Shown: positions 1 through 11,756 of the stretch, piece after piece
Position numbering within the stretch: position 1 is the stretch's first letter
Layout of the letters: each line of letters starts with the position of its first letter
Source: Agrostemma githago
Lineage: Eukaryota; Streptophyta; Magnoliopsida; Caryophyllales; Caryophyllaceae
Reading direction: 5' to 3'
NCBI GenBank assembly: GCA_958450325.1
Contig: OY288243.1
Coordinates: forward strand, 56,752,378 to 56,816,377
DNA length: 64,000 nucleotides
Program-made: the position numbers and the translations under genes
Notes under the pieces: model-generated
Database searches by the model: none
Seen by the model: the letters and a program-made list of their open reading frames with translations, nothing else
Told to the model about the DNA's origin: nothing

Positions 1-1
1 G

Positions 2-2053
2 ACCAAAGAATGCGAGAACGCTTTCCAAGATCTTAAGGAAAGATTGACTACTGCACCGATTTTAACTTTACCAACTGATGGAGAGGAGTATGAAGTCTAC
101 AGTGACGCATCGCTTAACGGTTTAGGGTGTGTACTTATGCAGAAAAGAAAAGTTATAGCCTATGCCTCGAGACAATTAAAGATTCATGAAAGGAATTACC
201 CAACTCATGATTTAGAATTAGCCGCCGTTGTCTTCGCTCTAAAGATTTGGAGACATTATTTGTATGGGGTTAGTTGTAAGTTTTACACTGACCATAAGAG
301 TCTCAAGTATATATTTACTCAGAAAGAGTTGAACATGAGGCGACGCAGATGGTTAGAACTAATTAAGGATTACAATATCGAACTATTATATCATGAAGGG
401 AAAGCCAATGTGGTGGCTGACGCCTTGAGCAGAAAGAAAAGTCATTCGATTAGTACGTTGATTCATGATTTGGAGAAACTTGATATAGAGGTAGTTACGC
501 CTGGAGATATAACACTATCTAACATGGTGGTTGAGCCTGATTTATTCCATGAACTAAGAGCCATTCAATGGGAAGACCCAGAACTAATAAAACTGCGAGA
601 AGAAGTTCAAACGGGTGAAAAGGAAGATTTCACCATTCATCAAGATGGAAGCTTGAGATTTAAGGGTAGATGGTGTGTGCCAAGTCATGATGTTTTGAGG
701 AATAAGATTCTGAGTGAAGCTCATAGTTCTAAGTATTCTATGCACCCAGGATCAGACAAGATGTATAGAGATTTGAAACAACGATTCTGGTGGTCAGGCA
801 TGAAACGGAATGTGGCCGAGTTTGTGGCTAGATGTCTTATTTGTCAGAAGGTGAAGATTGAACACCAGAGACCCGGAGGTCTGTTACAACCACTTGATAT
901 ACCTAGAGAAAAATGGAGTTCTATTTCCATGGATTTTGTTATGGGCTTGCCAAGAACACAGAACCAAAAGGACGCTATTTGGGTAATAGTTGATAGATTA
1001 ACTAAAGTTGCACATTTTGTCCCCATAAAAGAAAATTGGAGATTGGAACAATTTGCAGAGGCCTATACAGCTGAGGTGGTAAGACTTCACGGAGTACCCG
1101 AAGAAATCATCTCTGATCGAGACCCGAGATTTGTGTCAAATTTTTGGAAGCAGTTACAAGAACTGTTAGGTAGTAAGATTAAGATGAGTACAGCCTTTCA
1201 CCCACAAACTGATGGTCAAACGGAAAGGACTATCCAGACCCTTGAGGATATGTTACGGGCATGTACCCTAGAATTTCCAGGAAGTTGGGAGAAAAACCTT
1301 CCGTTGATAGAATTTTCATACAACAATAGTTACCATGCAAGTTTGGGATGTGCTCCTTTCGAAGCTTTATATGGTAGAAAGTGTAGAAGCCCAGTATGTT
1401 GGGATGACGCTAGTGACAATGTCGGTTTGGGACCTCAGATTGTCCAAGACCAGATCCAACATATCAAAGTGATTCGAGAAAAGCTCCAAGCAGCACAGGA
1501 TAGACAGAAAGCGTATGCAAATACGCGTAGACGACCCGTGGAATTCGAGGTAGGAGAAAAAGTATTTCTCAAGGTTGCACCAATGAAAGGAGTGAGAAGA
1601 TTTGGAGTTAAGGGAAAGTTGAGCCCTAAGTATATAGGACCATACGAAGTTCTTAATAAAGTTGGCGAAGTGGCATACCGTTTAGATTTACCCACCGACT
1701 TGGAGAGAGTCCATAATGTGTTTCATGTATCCCAATTAAGGAGGTATAGGAGTGACCCATCACACATTACTACACCCGATGCAATATCCCTAGAACCAAA
1801 CCTTGTTTATTCGGAGAGACCCGTTCGAATCCTGGAAAAGGAAGTACGTACCTTAAGAAAGAGAGTAGTGCCCCTTGTGAAAGTGTTATGGAGAGGTCAG
1901 AAATACGAACAAGCCACGTGGGAGACTGAGGCCTCAATGCGAGAGAAACACCCACAACTTTTTGATCAAGGTAGAATGTTAAACCCGAATCGAACCGTTA
2001 AGTTATACCGGAAATTTCGAGGACGAAATTATTTTAAGGAGGGGAGACTGTAA
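2..2053 (+). CDS. pol: Chromovirus pol, C-terminal part: RNase H, integrase, chromodomain (5' partial)
   Basis: The frame is open from base 2 to the stop at 2051-2053 (about 684 codons visible); its true start is upstream of the window. RNase H comes first, with catalytic D in YSDASLNG (nt ~101), E in HDLELAAV (~217) and D in YTDHKSL (~291). Integrase follows: an HHCC zinc finger ending CLICQK (~833-850), then the D,D,E core with D in SMDFVMG (~930), D in SDRDPRF (~1112) and E in GQTERTI (~1222), then a GPY-like module near 1638. The last ~55 residues (from YSERPVRILEKEV, ~1809) read as a chromodomain, which in this group is thought to steer integration to modified histones. No frameshift or stop is seen, so this part could still be functional. 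The stop codon lies in the first five bases of the LTR. Confidence 0.95.
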   Translation, partial: TKECENAFQDLKERLTTAPILTLPTDGEEYEVYSDASLNGLGCVLMQKRKVIAYASRQLKIHERNYPTHDLELAAVVFALKIWRHYLYGVSCKFYTDHKSLKYIFTQKELNMRRRRWLELIKDYNIELLYHEGKANVVADALSRKKSHSISTLIHDLEKLDIEVVTPGDITLSNMVVEPDLFHELRAIQWEDPELIKLREEVQTGEKEDFTIHQDGSLRFKGRWCVPSHDVLRNKILSEAHSSKYSMHPGSDKMYRDLKQRFWWSGMKRNVAEFVARCLICQKVKIEHQRPGGLLQPLDIPREKWSSISMDFVMGLPRTQNQKDAIWVIVDRLTKVAHFVPIKENWRLEQFAEAYTAEVVRLHGVPEEIISDRDPRFVSNFWKQLQELLGSKIKMSTAFHPQTDGQTERTIQTLEDMLRACTLEFPGSWEKNLPLIEFSYNNSYHASLGCAPFEALYGRKCRSPVCWDDASDNVGLGPQIVQDQIQHIKVIREKLQAAQDRQKAYANTRRRPVEFEVGEKVFLKVAPMKGVRRFGVKGKLSPKYIGPYEVLNKVGEVAYRLDLPTDLERVHNVFHVSQLRRYRSDPSHITTPDAISLEPNLVYSERPVRILEKEVRTLRKRVVPLVKVLWRGQKYEQATWETEASMREKHPQLFDQGRMLNPNRTVKLYRKFRGRNYFKEGRL
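2036..2047 (+). promoter_or_regulatory. Polypurine tract of Tekay-1
   Basis: AAGGAGGGGAGA sits one base before the LTR start TGTAACACCCC. In Ty3/gypsy elements this RNase-H-resistant purine run primes plus-strand DNA synthesis. Position and composition both fit. Confidence 0.85.
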
Positions 2054-5000
2054 CACCCCGTGTTTAACAAACGTTATTAAAGTTTTAAATCTATTGCTAA
2101 ACAATCTTTGAAACAAGAAAAATATTTTACGAATAGTAAACCATCGTTTTGACAATTTAAAATAATTTTCCATCTTGCAATAAATAAGAATGATTTATCA
2201 AATTTTTAAAATAATATTTCGAGACCCGGCTACGCGAAGACGTAAACGAACGACGGAACCACGCCCGTAAACGTGACATATAGGCTACTTAGCTAGACTA
2301 GTTTTCAACTAAGTAATGATTACTTTTAAATTATTGTCCTTATTACTATTCATCGTCTGTTTTGCACATCGTAACACCAATTCCGTTTCAAAAGTAAATA
2401 TTACGGATTCCGTTATTTTATTCCGTAAATTTCATATTTCAATTTTTGAGAAAAAAACGAGCTTATCTTAACCCGTGTTAAAATTCAATTGTCGATATTT
2501 TCAAAACGTTTTTAGTTTTCTAGTTATAAAACAATCGAGGTTATTAAAATATAAATTCTCGGTAGCAAATTTACGTAAAATGGAACGAATTTTGAGAGAC
2601 GGAAACAGACCCACTCTAGCCCTATCTCACGTCAATAATGACACTTCCCATCCTTGAAAATCTTCTTTGCCTACTTAATGCCAACATCTTCTTAAAAAAA
2701 AAGGAAACAAAATACTACTCTTTGCTTTCTCTTTAATACAACACCATCACCACAACAAAAAAATTATAGTACGTAGCTTTTTTCCTTTTTTTCCTTTCAA
2801 CCCTTAGTCATTTCTTTTGTTCTTCATATTCCATATTTATTTTTCTTTCTTTTCTCTCTAGTAAACTTCAACACTAAAATTTTTATAATCACTTTTAAAT
2901 AATTATGTTGCTTTAGTCTTAAAAACCGTCTCATTTCTCTTATTGTTTTGTGTTGGGCCGAAACATCCATAGAAGGAGGAGAAGACCTTCCGATTATCGA
3001 CGATATTATCGATCCCGACAATCTTTAGTTCTTAATATCGTTATTAAATAGTAGCTAATAAGGTAACCAAGCTTTTCTTCTAACATCCTTTTTATATATA
3101 AGTATATTTATGTTACTAATATAGTAATATGCTTAGTTTAATATTTAGGCTTATTTTATGACTAACATTACTAAGTAATATATATAAAAATGTTATATGA
3201 TTAATTTTAATGCTTTTTATTTTGGTTATAAGACTTATAGTAAATTTGATTTAGAGGATGTAGAGTTACTATGGGACCGAAATGTACTTGTAGCGGACTT
3301 CGATTTAATTTTCGTTATGTAGTTTCGTTTATGACTAAAATAATGCCTTGACGAAAGTTCCACTATTAAATTTCTCATCACTTTAATTTTTGTTATATAA
3401 AAGAAAATAGATAAAAATGGTTAAAAGAACCTATAAAGAATAAAATCAATTTTTGTTGTTTTTGGTATCTCTTCATTTTTTTTTATGTATTGTTTATTAA
3501 TTGCATTATATTCCACTTTACTTTTGTTTTACATTTCTTGCTAATTAATTATTTGTGTATTATGGTTTTTGTTCATATTTTTATTTTGGTATTATTTGTA
3601 CTTATTTATATTTTGTAACAATGTGTAAGTGGGTAACATACAAAAACATTTTGTTTTAATCACATTTTATTTCATTTTAAGAAGATGGAAACTTTAAAGG
3701 TTACATCGGATATACTAAATGAATTTATTTTACTTTGAAAATTTTACCCGATATTCATAAGTATTACAAGTAGTACCACGTCAAATTTCATAATTTTTAG
3801 ATAAGTAGAAATTTAATTATGAAATTTTCATTATTTAGGTTTTAAGGAATTACGTAAATTATTTTATCACTTTAAAAATTTGGAAATAAATATGGTAATT
3901 CTAATTACAATTCAAAGTTATGTCCTGCAAATTTTCATAATTTTTCATCGATTTTTAGATCACCAAACGTAATTTACAAATATATTACTTAAAACCGAGT
4001 TTTGATCAAAATCTTGTTTACTAGTTTAAAACTTAAAAAAAAAATATATAAAATTATTAAAATATGACTTGTTAAATAAATTTTCAGAAACTATAAAATT
4101 TTTACAAAAGTATTTTATTTAACTTTAATTTTTAAATAAACTAAAGAATTGTAAAATCATTAACAAGGAATACGTTTTAATGTATAGAAACGTCAAGATT
4201 TCCAAAATCAATTACGTATGACTTAATATATATTTTTCCGAAACCTTAAGTCACAAATAGTATTTTATTATACCTTAGTCTATTTTAATAAAACCTTATT
4301 TAAAGAAATTTCGATTTAGAAATAAGTTTAAAATAAAGAAAACTTGTTTAAAGGTTATTTTTAGAAATTGACAAATGATAGGATGACACATGTCATGTGA
4401 CCCTATTAAATTTTAAATCTATAATTTCTAAATTTAAATTTATAAACAAATACAAAATATATATAAGGATTTAACAAAGTAAATAAACATTTATATCCAA
4501 AATAATGTATTTAGAAATAATATACCTTCTCAAATAAATGTTGCATGATATTTGGAATAAAATGTTTCAAGTGACCATTGAGGATTAAAGTATAACACTA
4601 TCACCTCGAAAGTAAGAATGTGGTAATTTGACTGTTTCAAATGAGTCCGACCAATTATTAAAGGTCACCAAATAAAATATTACTTGATCACGGGTGACTT
4701 TTATATAAAGTTTACGATACGAGTCTGGGGTCCGGATAGCTTGTGTTGGATACGTCATTGAGATGTCATCGACTGCACTTGTAATGAAAAGCAGACTCGG
4801 AGGCTGCGGTCAAAGAGTCGACCTAGTGTTTAAGGTAGTCGTCCTATGGCAGTGAGAGCTGCGGTTCAAGAGTCTGCGTAGGGTATGTGCGCATATATAG
4901 ACAAGTACTTGATCAGTATTACTACCTAGGTAGCGGGGGCAGAACAGGATTCTGAAAACTGCGGGTACCCTCTTGTTGATGCAGAGAATGTAATCATCAG

Positions 5001-5691
5001 CTTTCATTCCACCCAGAGCCCCGTTTGAATAAACATATAATATAATTGAAGTCCGACCCAATTGAGTCTTATGGGTGAGATGTAAACCTCATAAGATCAG
5101 TTCGGTCTACGAGTTGGTAACACGGTTACTCTTATTGGTGAGATGCAAGTCAATAGGGTGTAGCGGTGGTACTAGGAGCCACGACTCGTGTATTAATCTG
5201 TTTATGTGAAAACAAATCTTTTAAAAATCAAATGGCTGCCAACGTTCCATCTTTAAAAACCTTACCGTTTTTCATCACCTCACATGCTTGTTAACTGAAT
5301 TAAGGGAAACTATTTGTTAAGTGATATCCTTTAATATTTCTGTAAGCATGATATTTGTTAGTCACATGATTGTCTTATGTGTATAAAGTGATGTTAGAAG
5401 AACGGTTTGGTTGCTGTCCCGCTCAGCGTCCACTGTTTTATTTTTTTTGCAGGTAATAGACGATGGGGGGGAAATCGAGGAAGGATTGTAATAAAAATAA
5501 GTAGTGTAAAACGACAATTTATATTTCTGTACTAGTAATTCTAGACTATGTAATATTTATAGTCGCATTTTGTAATGGATCCGTAGCGATCCGGATTTCT
5601 AAAACATACTCTGATATTGTATAATTAAATGACTTAGATAATCTTCCGCATTATCTATTAAATTAAGTCATCGAAAATCCGGGTTGTTACA
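2049..5691 (+). repeat. 3' LTR of Tekay-1 (3643 bp)
   Basis: It begins TGTAACACCCCG right after the purine tract and ends ...GGGTTGTTACA, giving the short inverted ends TGTAACA/TGTTACA. It is mostly AT-rich, with a GC-richer block at about 4.7-5.2 kb. There is no coding sequence I can support; the small open frames inside are chance. The length is within the multi-kilobase range known for Tekay/Del LTRs. No second LTR is in the window, so an age cannot be read from LTR divergence. Confidence 0.88.
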
Positions 5692-7652
5692 CCAACACCC
5701 AAAACAAACTCCCCCTGCTCTCATCTTCAATCCTCATCCTCCTTCACCATTTCAATTCACCTTTCATTATCACTCACCTGCATCCCCAATTCAATTCATT
5801 TTCAATCACCAACTCAATTAACCCTATTCATCATCAATCATCACCATTCTAATCTACCTCAACAACGGAGCTTCGGCATCCACAATCGACTCTGGCATTC
5901 ACGCATCAACACCTTCATCACCATTATTACTCCTCTCATCTCCACCGTCATCAGCCACCGGAACCACAACCGGCGGCCACCACCTCTCTACTCTCCCCCG
6001 ACATCACTTCCGATCTCCTCCGTCTAATCGAGCCACCGTTGCACCACCATCCTCAGTAGACATCGACACCTCCAGTTGCTCCACCGTGCGCCATTCATCA
6101 ACCACCCAGCTTTTCCGTTCTTCAATCGATTGAATCAGTCTTGGCTGATGAATTGGGTTTTAATTTGGAAGTCAAAAGACGATTGAGCCCATTTCTTTTA
6201 GTTTTCTTATTTCATTTAAATGAGGGATAGTTTAGTCATTTTTCTCTTGCTAGAGGTTTACAAAAACTCTCGCTTTTGTTTCTCACAGCAGGCTGATTTG
6301 GGAAGCTGTTAGTTTTGATTTTTGTAGAGAGGGTTTGGGAGTAGAGATAGTAGAACATGTAGCAGCAGCCCAACTTCCTCTATTTTTCATTTCTTCATCT
6401 TAATTTTAATTAAGTTTCTTTTAATTATTTTTATGATTTAATCATTCTGTTCTTCAACTTCCGAGTTCTTTAATTTCATCCTTTTTAGTATAATTCTTAT
6501 CTCTTATCTTTTATTTATCTTTAGTTTTATATTTATGATATATTTAGTTAGTAATTAGTTTAAAGTTATAATCTTTATCGTTAATTGTGTTTTGAAAGGT
6601 TATTTTATCTTTGTGTTGTTTGTTTATATATAGTTTATGTTAGGATTAATTAAAGTTTCCTTCTTTATTATTTCATTATGTTAAATGTTGTGTTTAGTGT
6701 AATCATTTATGTGTTATGTGTTGTGTTGATTATGAGTAGTGAGTAGTGTCTTTTCTAGGGGACGATTTGACCTCGAAATGTCTATATTGTGTGCCTAAAA
6801 TTCTGTATTTGGTTTGTTTGAGATATACAGAGGAGGATAGTTTGAGATTCGGGAATCGACTTATCATTGGGTTGTGTTTGAACCCTTGACCCTTGTCCAC
6901 CGACGAGAGTAGGTTAGGTCTAGGTAGTAAAATTCGCCCCTTGACTTGCCTTGCCCCGTCTAGTTGAACACGGGAGTGAGAATTAGGTAGGGTACCCTAA
7001 CTGTCGCTCTAGACTCTTCACCTTGGGAGAGGGGAGAGAAAGGAACGGGATTAAGACGCGCACTTAGTGGCCTAGGACCTTGGATTGGGTACCACGAGAG
7101 TGGGCTTATTCGAGTGACCCAGGAACCTGACTCGAGTGACGAGGTGATCGGGTTTTATTTAGTCGGACTACGAGCCCGAGAGGGAGGTAGTCGACCCCTA
7201 GAGGCGTTCCACTCGTCTTAATATCCCTAGCAACCCATTATCGATATTCCTTACTCATGATTATGATATGTCGGTGGTTAAGTCGGACCCTAGACTTTTA
7301 ATTATCATTAGATCATTATTCTTATTAATTGTTTGATTATTAGTTTACTTTTGCATTTCTTAGTTAGCTTAATTAGTCTAATTTCACCTTTGATAATTGT
7401 TTTGCGTAGCAAATTTGTAATCCGAGACCGAACTAGTACTCATTCCCGATCTCTCTGATGATTCGACCCGACTTGCCCTTGCTATTTTAGTTTAAGTTAG
7501 TTGGTTTGTTTGGTAGTAAGATTGACGACAAATCCGACTATCAATCGGATCGGCCCGGACACGATGAGCGTCCACGACGGACCGTGCGGGTAGCCGCCGC
7601 GACTGGTCCCCGCACGGGTGCGCGCGGGTAGCGGTGTGGGCAAACGTCCACA
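5692..7652 (+). repeat. LTR fragment (R/U5 side) of Tat-1, truncated on the left
   Basis: This stretch ends ...CGTCCACA immediately before a Tat-type primer site, so its right end is an LTR 3' terminus. The last ~105 bp resemble the end of the LTR finishing at 62898 (blocks 'gcgtccac', 'ccgcgactggtcccc', 'gcggtgtgggc' in the same order, roughly 80 % by eye). Further left the two LTRs no longer look alike, so they are related families rather than a pair. The left part (5.7-6.2 kb) is a C-rich leader-like sequence. The LTR start is missing, presumably to the left of Tekay-1. Confidence 0.7.
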
Positions 7653-7655
7653 GTT

Positions 7656-7673
7656 TGGCGACTCCGCTGGGGA
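7656..7673 (+). promoter_or_regulatory. Primer-binding site of Tat-1
   Basis: TGGCGACTCCGCTGGGGA lies three bases after the LTR end CCACA. The identical 18-mer recurs at 49208-49225 and 50144-50161, each time just after an LTR end. A TGG start complementary to a tRNA 3' CCA is the hallmark of a primer site. I believe Tat/Ogre elements use tRNA-Arg here, but I could not check the tRNA. Confidence 0.85.
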
Positions 7674-9218
7674 TTTGGAAACAAGTTTCCAGCGATGGTT
7701 TAACTCGAACGAGGTCGTGAAGCCCATTTCCTAGTTCTTTTTCTGTGGTCACTATAAGTTTTGGCCCTAAAAAGCTCACCCTAACTAATTTTAGGACCAA
7801 TCAACCTTCTCACGGTAAGGTTCCCGGACCAGACCCACGGGGAGACCCTCGATTGACGTTCCGGCCGTCCAAGGAAGTCACACATTCCGTGAATATGCCA
7901 AACAATACGATCTAAGCAAACGGGACGACACTCACCTCCCCCGGTGACCCGTCGCCGCCAAAGCAAAGACTCTTCGTGGGCAGTAGCCTACCCTAACCTA
8001 CTCTCGTCTGCATCCTGCATGAGTGTATGCCATCCTAGTTATGTGTAGCGTGTTGTGACAACCCGAATAAAACATTAAAATTTGGATTCGACCACGACAA
8101 CATATTCAACTACACCCAAACTCCGTTTTCGAAAGGACATCTTTTTCAAAACCACTTTTTGACGCCGTTACTCCGGCCAAAATCAAGACTTATTATTTTC
8201 AAAGACACCTTAGCGCCATCATCCTGGCTAAATTCGCACTTACCGTTTTCGAAAATCGTTTTTAGCGCCATCAAGTTGGTCAATACAAAACTCACCATTA
8301 TCAAAACAAAAAACAACGATATACCGTTATTATTGCCAATATTCAAACCAATGGGATCAAGGCGCCTAACACGGTCACATTTTCTTTTTTCACATACCGT
8401 CAGCATCACCGAAATTTCAATTAATGAAATCGAGGAATCTAACACGGTTATACCCACAAAATGCTTTTGCACGAACCCTCACTATCGCTAAAATCCCAAT
8501 CAATAGGATAGAATCGACAAACACGGTCACACGTTCACGCGTTTTCAAAATTTTTAAAAAACCACCATCACCGCCTGAATTCCATAACAAGAATTTGGTC
8601 ACACTTTCAAAGCACCGGCACGGACACCGTGTTTTCTCACAAACACCATCTACACCGCAAATATCGAACTCCTAACTAATAGAAGTCTTGATAACAACGC
8701 GACCCCACGAGTTTCACATGTCCTCAAAACTGGTTCTTCTACAACCAATGTTTGCAAAATCACAATTCGCATCTTCGCTATTATCAACTTTTCAACTCAT
8801 GAACTCTTGACCCCAGATAGAAACACTTTTCGACATATCACAAATGATGTCGCTAAACTATTGTTATGTCGATTTCAAAAATTCAACTTTCATGAACTCA
8901 TTTTTCAAATACATCCACTTTTGAAAACATCAAAACTCTTTGATTCCGAGCCGGGATCGAGATCAATTTCTTACGTGGTACAACCGTATGATTAACTATC
9001 TGTGTTAGTTATTAAGATCACCTCCGTCCGAGGTCTTACATTTTGGGTCATCTCATCTCGATAGTCCTCTTTAAATCTCACCCCGAGATTTGTGGCAAAT
9101 CATCTCGTTCTAGAGATTCGAGTTTATTAGGCGTCTCACCGTATAAACCGAATGTCTAAAGCACCTGAGTCCCAAACCTGATGACCGCAAACACGCGCAA
9201 ATCAAGGGTCTCATTTCC
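7674..9218 (+). other. Leader of Tat-1 between primer site and gag, with degenerate tandem repeats
   Basis: This is the region between primer site and gag remnant. At 8161-8330 a unit of about 51-56 bp recurs three times, recognisable by gacgccg/agcgccatc, then ggYcaa or ggctaa, then ttttcaaaa. Variants of the TTTTCAAAA phrase continue to about 8.9 kb. The open frames on both strands at 8.1-8.7 kb overlap each other and follow the repeat phase; I do not regard them as genes. Confidence 0.55.
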
Positions 9219-9726
9219 TTGTCGCTCATCTACGAGTATTTCTCGAGTCTTTACGTCATCCGGTGGATCCGTTCTCACCTTCAGCTCTGTTATGCAGACC
9301 CTAGATTGTCTTCAAACAACAACGAAAGCAATGATGACCAACTCAATGCCTTGATGAACGTGGTTCATGGCGTCTTGGGTCTAATATCGTCGATCACCTC
9401 ATCCATTGATGATATCAGGCGCATGCTCGAAACCTTAGAAGAAACTGAAAGGAGGCACCACGAAAGACCAATAGAGCGAGAGTTGGTTCTTCAGCGGTGA
9501 CCCGTACGTTGAGTATGCAAAGTTTGCCCCTCCCACTGAGGCTATGACCTTTCGAAAGCCTTATAGGCAGTTCACAGAGTTAGGAGAATCCTATGCCGAA
9601 GCCCTCAAGAAGTTGCAAGAGGCATGGTTGCTATGGCTTATAGGCCCGACTCCGGATCCGCCAATGGATAAGAGGGGTGCGACCTGGAATCCAAACGCCT
9701 ACTCAAGCACGAGGTGTAGGACATGA
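9219..9726 (+). pseudogene. gag: gag remnant of Tat-1
   Basis: Two broken frames can be followed. The first (9219-9500) contains a helical, charged stretch typical of Tat gag N-termini. The second (9544-9726) contains GESYAEALKKLQE, IGPTPDPP and WNPNAY, which match the Tat-2 segment just before its zinc knuckle (IGPTPEVP, YDIQAYCQYH). The capsid region between them is missing, and the sequence stops just before the expected CX2H...C zinc knuckle. Gag would coat the element RNA; this copy cannot be functional. Confidence 0.7.
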
Positions 9727-10160
9727 TCGATAAGGGAGTCTACATCCCTGTAGGGTGCCTTCGGAGATGAACCAACTTCCGCTACCGAACCAACCAAGTG
9801 GGCGACCACCCAAACGAACCTCAAGAGCCTAACCAATGAAGATTCTTCTGAAAGAGAGTGAGTCCGATCCTAGTCAAAGTCTTTTTTGTCTTAGGGTCTA
9901 GACTTAATAATATAATAAGTTTATTTTTTACATTGAGTAGGGGGTTCAGAGGGGGCATGTCCCCGTCTCCCAAGAGTCGCAAGTCGGATACGTTGTCCCC
10001 ATTATTAATAAAATAAATAAACTTTTCTTTTCCTAAATATGCGCCTCGTTAAATGCTTGATTTAAAACAAAACACTTTTCGCTTACGACTCGATACTATG
10101 CCATTTATCAATAGCAATCAATTGAAACTCAAACAAGAGGGCTTCAACTAATAGTCCATC
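9727..10160. other. Degenerate Tat-1 internal sequence
   Basis: A few gag-like codons follow (an LKHEVQDMIDKG-like reading near 9700-9740), then nothing recognisable. In an intact element the protease and reverse transcriptase would lie here. Their absence means a deletion of several kilobases. Confidence 0.5.
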
Positions 10161-11568
10161 TTATTTCACTCTAACGCTTAACCCAAATCGTAGCCAATTT
10201 CCTAGCTGAAAATCCAATAACGGAAAACCACCCAATCGATACCTGGTCCTTCCCCGATGAGGACATTTTATTTGCCGACGACGAATCATGGGACCTATAC
10301 TTCGATGGCGCCTCGAGCATGAGGGGCTATGGTGTAGGAATCCTTTTAATATCCCCACAAGGTGTCCACACACCCATATCAGTCAAACTAGATCTCCCAG
10401 TAACCAATAACGCGGCCGAGTACGAGGCCTGCTTAATAGGGCTAAAAGCCGCAGTAACACTAGGGATTAAAAACCTTAGAGTCCACGGAAATTCATCCTT
10501 AGTAGTCAACCAAGCCACAAGCATTTGGAAGGTTTATAGCGAAAGCCTAGCTCCATACCAAACCGAAATCGAGACAATCTCCAGAGAATTCACCGAAATT
10601 AACTTTATACACATATCCTGTGCGGAAAATCAATTTGCGGATGCATTATCCAAATTAGCCTCACTAATAAACATGCCCGACAACCTCTTCTCCATGCCCA
10701 TCTGTGTAGAAAGAAGTGAACACCCGCCTATATCCACAACATAGAAACCGATGATACCTCCGAAGAACCTTGGTACAAAACAACCCTAGAATTTAAAACC
10801 GATGGATCATACCCACCCAATACCAAAAACAAAAACAAACGAGCCATAAGAATGCACGCCACTCACTACGTCCTAAAGCAAGGATTATTATACAAACGAA
10901 CCCTACAAGGAGTACTCCGATCCTTAGGTGCATAGACAAAGCCCAATCCAAAAAGGTCATGAGAGAAGTACATGATGGGGAATATGGACCCCACATGAGT
11001 GCACACACACTAGCCCGTAAGATAATTAGGTTAGACTATTACTGGATAACCCTAGAAGCAGACTGTTGGCATCATGTCCGTCACTGTCACAACTGCATTA
11101 TCGGGATACCAAACTTCCTACCGGACTCCCATCGGCACCACACCATACTACCTAACCTATGGTTCATAAGTCGTGCAGCCACTAGAATTATAAATACCCT
11201 CGCTAAGGATACTAGCCAAAAACGGCATTTCTGAGGAGGAGTGGAACGAACAATGTTACGATGAGTTAGTCCTCTTAGACAAGCGTAGAATACATGCACT
11301 ATCGAACGTGCAAGCCTATCAACAAAGAATGCAACGAGCCTTTAACAAACGAGTTAAGTCTCAAAACATACACGAGGGAAATCTAGTGGTTAAGTCCATT
11401 AGAGCACCACTTCCCGTCGACCCTAGAGGAAAGTTCAAACCAAACTATGCGGGTTATTACCTCGTCAAGAAAATACTCATTGGAGGCGCAGTGACCATCA
11501 CCGATCTAGATGGTCAAGTGTTCTTCACCCCAACCAACATGGACCAACTTAAACGTTATTACCCTTAG
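10161..11568 (+). pseudogene. pol: pol remnant of Tat-1: archaeal-type RNase H and integrase pieces
   Basis: Reading resumes at the end of the first RNase H (ANFLAENPIT, ~10190) and passes into the second, archaeal-type RNase H that marks the Tat lineage. D is in LYFDGASS (~10300), E in NNAAEYEAC (~10410) and D in NQFADALSKL (~10635). After a frameshift near 10740 the integrase zinc-finger region appears (10959-11100: REVHDGEYGPHMSAH, CWHHVRHCHNC). The integrase D,D,E core is deleted: the sequence jumps to the C-terminal part (11308-11568; MQRAFNKRVK, PVDPRGKFKPN, ending QLKRYYP). The Tat-2 copy has the same tail, which confirms the reading. Reverse transcriptase is absent. Confidence 0.85.
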
Positions 11569-11688
11569 CTTCTTAACAACCTCATCCTGATCTCTAAACT
11601 ACGGTAAAGACTCATACAAAACACTTTAAAACACTTCGCATTGATAATTGGCATAACGAGTCTTAAGTACAAAATCACTCATATTTAC

Positions 11689-11756
11689 GAACTACGAACA
11701 TAGTTTGATTCCGTTTAATCTCGAATACGTAGGCAACCTCCTCAAGGGTACAACCA
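11689..11756 (+). other. Conserved post-pol motif of Tat elements, copy 1
   Basis: About 120 bases after the pol stop lies GAACTAC..., TTTGATTCC, GAATACGTAGGCAACC and GGTACAACCA in fixed order. The same succession occurs at 57708-57773 and 63718-63785. The coding sequence on either side is much less similar, so this short non-coding element is conserved. Function unknown. Confidence 0.7.

Larger units (their letters stand above)
1..5691 (+). mobile_element. Tekay/Del-type chromovirus LTR retrotransposon, 3' part (Tekay-1)
   Basis: The window opens inside pol of a Ty3/gypsy element and runs through its 3' LTR. The order RNase H, integrase, chromodomain, purine tract, LTR fits a chromovirus. 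The 'cgaggacgaaa' stretch before a purine tract and an LTR starting TGTAACACCCC fit the Tekay/Del group as I know it. The LTR ends ...TTGTTACA at 5691, where sequence resembling the U5/leader part of a Tat LTR begins, so Tekay-1 appears to have inserted into Tat-1. The 5' LTR and the left target duplication lie outside the window. The pol frame has no stop, so the copy is probably not very old. Confidence 0.93.

Noticed and set aside
4810..5061. 83-codon minus-strand frame in the Tekay-1 LTR
   Set aside because: No recognisable domain, lies in the GC-richer U3/R part of a non-coding LTR.
7656..7673. tRNA gene at the TGGCGACTCC sites
   Set aside because: Only 18 bases complementary to a tRNA end, always three bases after an LTR end; these are primer-binding sites, not tRNA genes.
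8146..8675. Overlapping open frames on both strands at 8.1-8.7 kb
   Set aside because: They follow the phase of a degenerate ~55-bp tandem repeat in the Tat-1 leader; no family resemblance.
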